Positions 11,794-11,864 of a stretch of DNA of 11,864 nucleotides are shown piece by piece (within the stretch, counting starts at the first letter, position 1; each line of letters starts with the position of its first letter). The stretch spans positions 1-11,864 of the forward strand of contig JAIRJQ010000130.1 of assembly GCA_031260545.1 (NCBI GenBank). The letters are read 5' to 3'. Under the pieces are notes generated by a model, which worked only from the letters and a program-made list of their open reading frames with translations, was not told the DNA's origin and did not search any database. Made by a program: the position numbers and the translations under genes. This stretch comes from Methanomassiliicoccaceae archaeon (lineage in GTDB: Archaea; Thermoplasmatota; Thermoplasmata; Methanomassiliicoccales; Methanomethylophilaceae).

Positions 11794-11864
11794 ATGGGAT
11801 ACGATGAACAAAAAAATTTTACTCAGGGCGGGGAACATCATTCATCTGAGCCAACTGATCGAAC
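11794..11864 (+). CDS. Start of an unidentified gene running off the right edge
   Basis: Two frames are open to the edge. The ATG at 11794 gives MGYDEQKNFTQGGEHHSSEP and onward, a hydrophilic N-terminus. The ATG at 11804 gives MNKKILLRAGNIIHLSQLIE. The first suits the TATA-like box near 11760 slightly better. Only about 20 residues are visible, so neither product nor frame can be settled. Confidence 0.35.
   Translation, partial: MGYDEQKNFTQGGEHHSSEPTDR

Overview
The window looks like the chromosome of an archaeon, most likely a host-associated Thermoplasmata member such as Methanomassiliicoccales. The evidence is archaeal TATA-like boxes about 25 bases before many starts, a pyruvoyl-dependent arginine decarboxylase, a methanogen-type PAPS-reductase/PUA/ferredoxin fusion, a short MY-start zinc-ribbon protein, and a very large secreted protein built of SpaA/CnaB-like repeats. 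All nine complete genes stop at TGA or TAA and none at TAG. That fits a lineage that rarely uses TAG, but nine genes cannot prove it. The taxonomic call is inference.

Layout. 1-2982 (-): the N-terminal 994 residues of a giant surface protein with eight visible immunoglobulin-like repeats; its C-terminus lies off the left edge. 2983-3801: an 819-base region without a convincing gene, holding the adhesin promoter, several inverted repeats and a GC-rich island. 3802-4708 (+): a two-gene unit, arginine decarboxylase (pdaD) and a zinc-ribbon/winged-helix-like protein. 4709-4906: a convergent gap with two near-identical 27-base hairpin repeats. 4907-7586 (-): a seven-helix membrane protein and a 635-residue PAPS-reductase-family protein with zinc ribbon, PUA and double ferredoxin domains. 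7637-8230 (+): an M50 (site-2-protease-like) membrane metalloprotease, divergent from the previous gene. 8225-9682 (-): a GlcD-type FAD-linked oxidase overlapping the protease stop by six bases. 9799-9927 (+): a tiny lysine/asparagine-rich two-repeat peptide with an excellent ribosome binding site but no ATG, followed by a strong terminator and further hairpins. 10184-10807 (+): adenylate kinase with a zinc lid. 10808-11043: a convergent gap containing a possible gene remnant and an array of 15-base palindromic units in perfect register. 11044-11736 (-): a PP2C-like protein that appears to lack catalytic residues. 11794 to the right edge: the start of another + strand gene.

The genes are mostly independent housekeeping and envelope functions. 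PdaD would supply agmatine, which archaea use for polyamines and for the agmatidine base of tRNA-Ile2. The PUA-bearing PP-loop enzyme may also act on RNA, but this is inference. The adhesin and membrane proteins point to an envelope in contact with a host or community.

The strongest unexplained signal is the 10922-11041 array: six conserved 15-base units (consensus AATCRYGATT plus NANTN), three and three, separated by exactly two degenerate units, so that all six share one 15-base phase. It lies between two converging genes, where a promoter operator for either is not expected.
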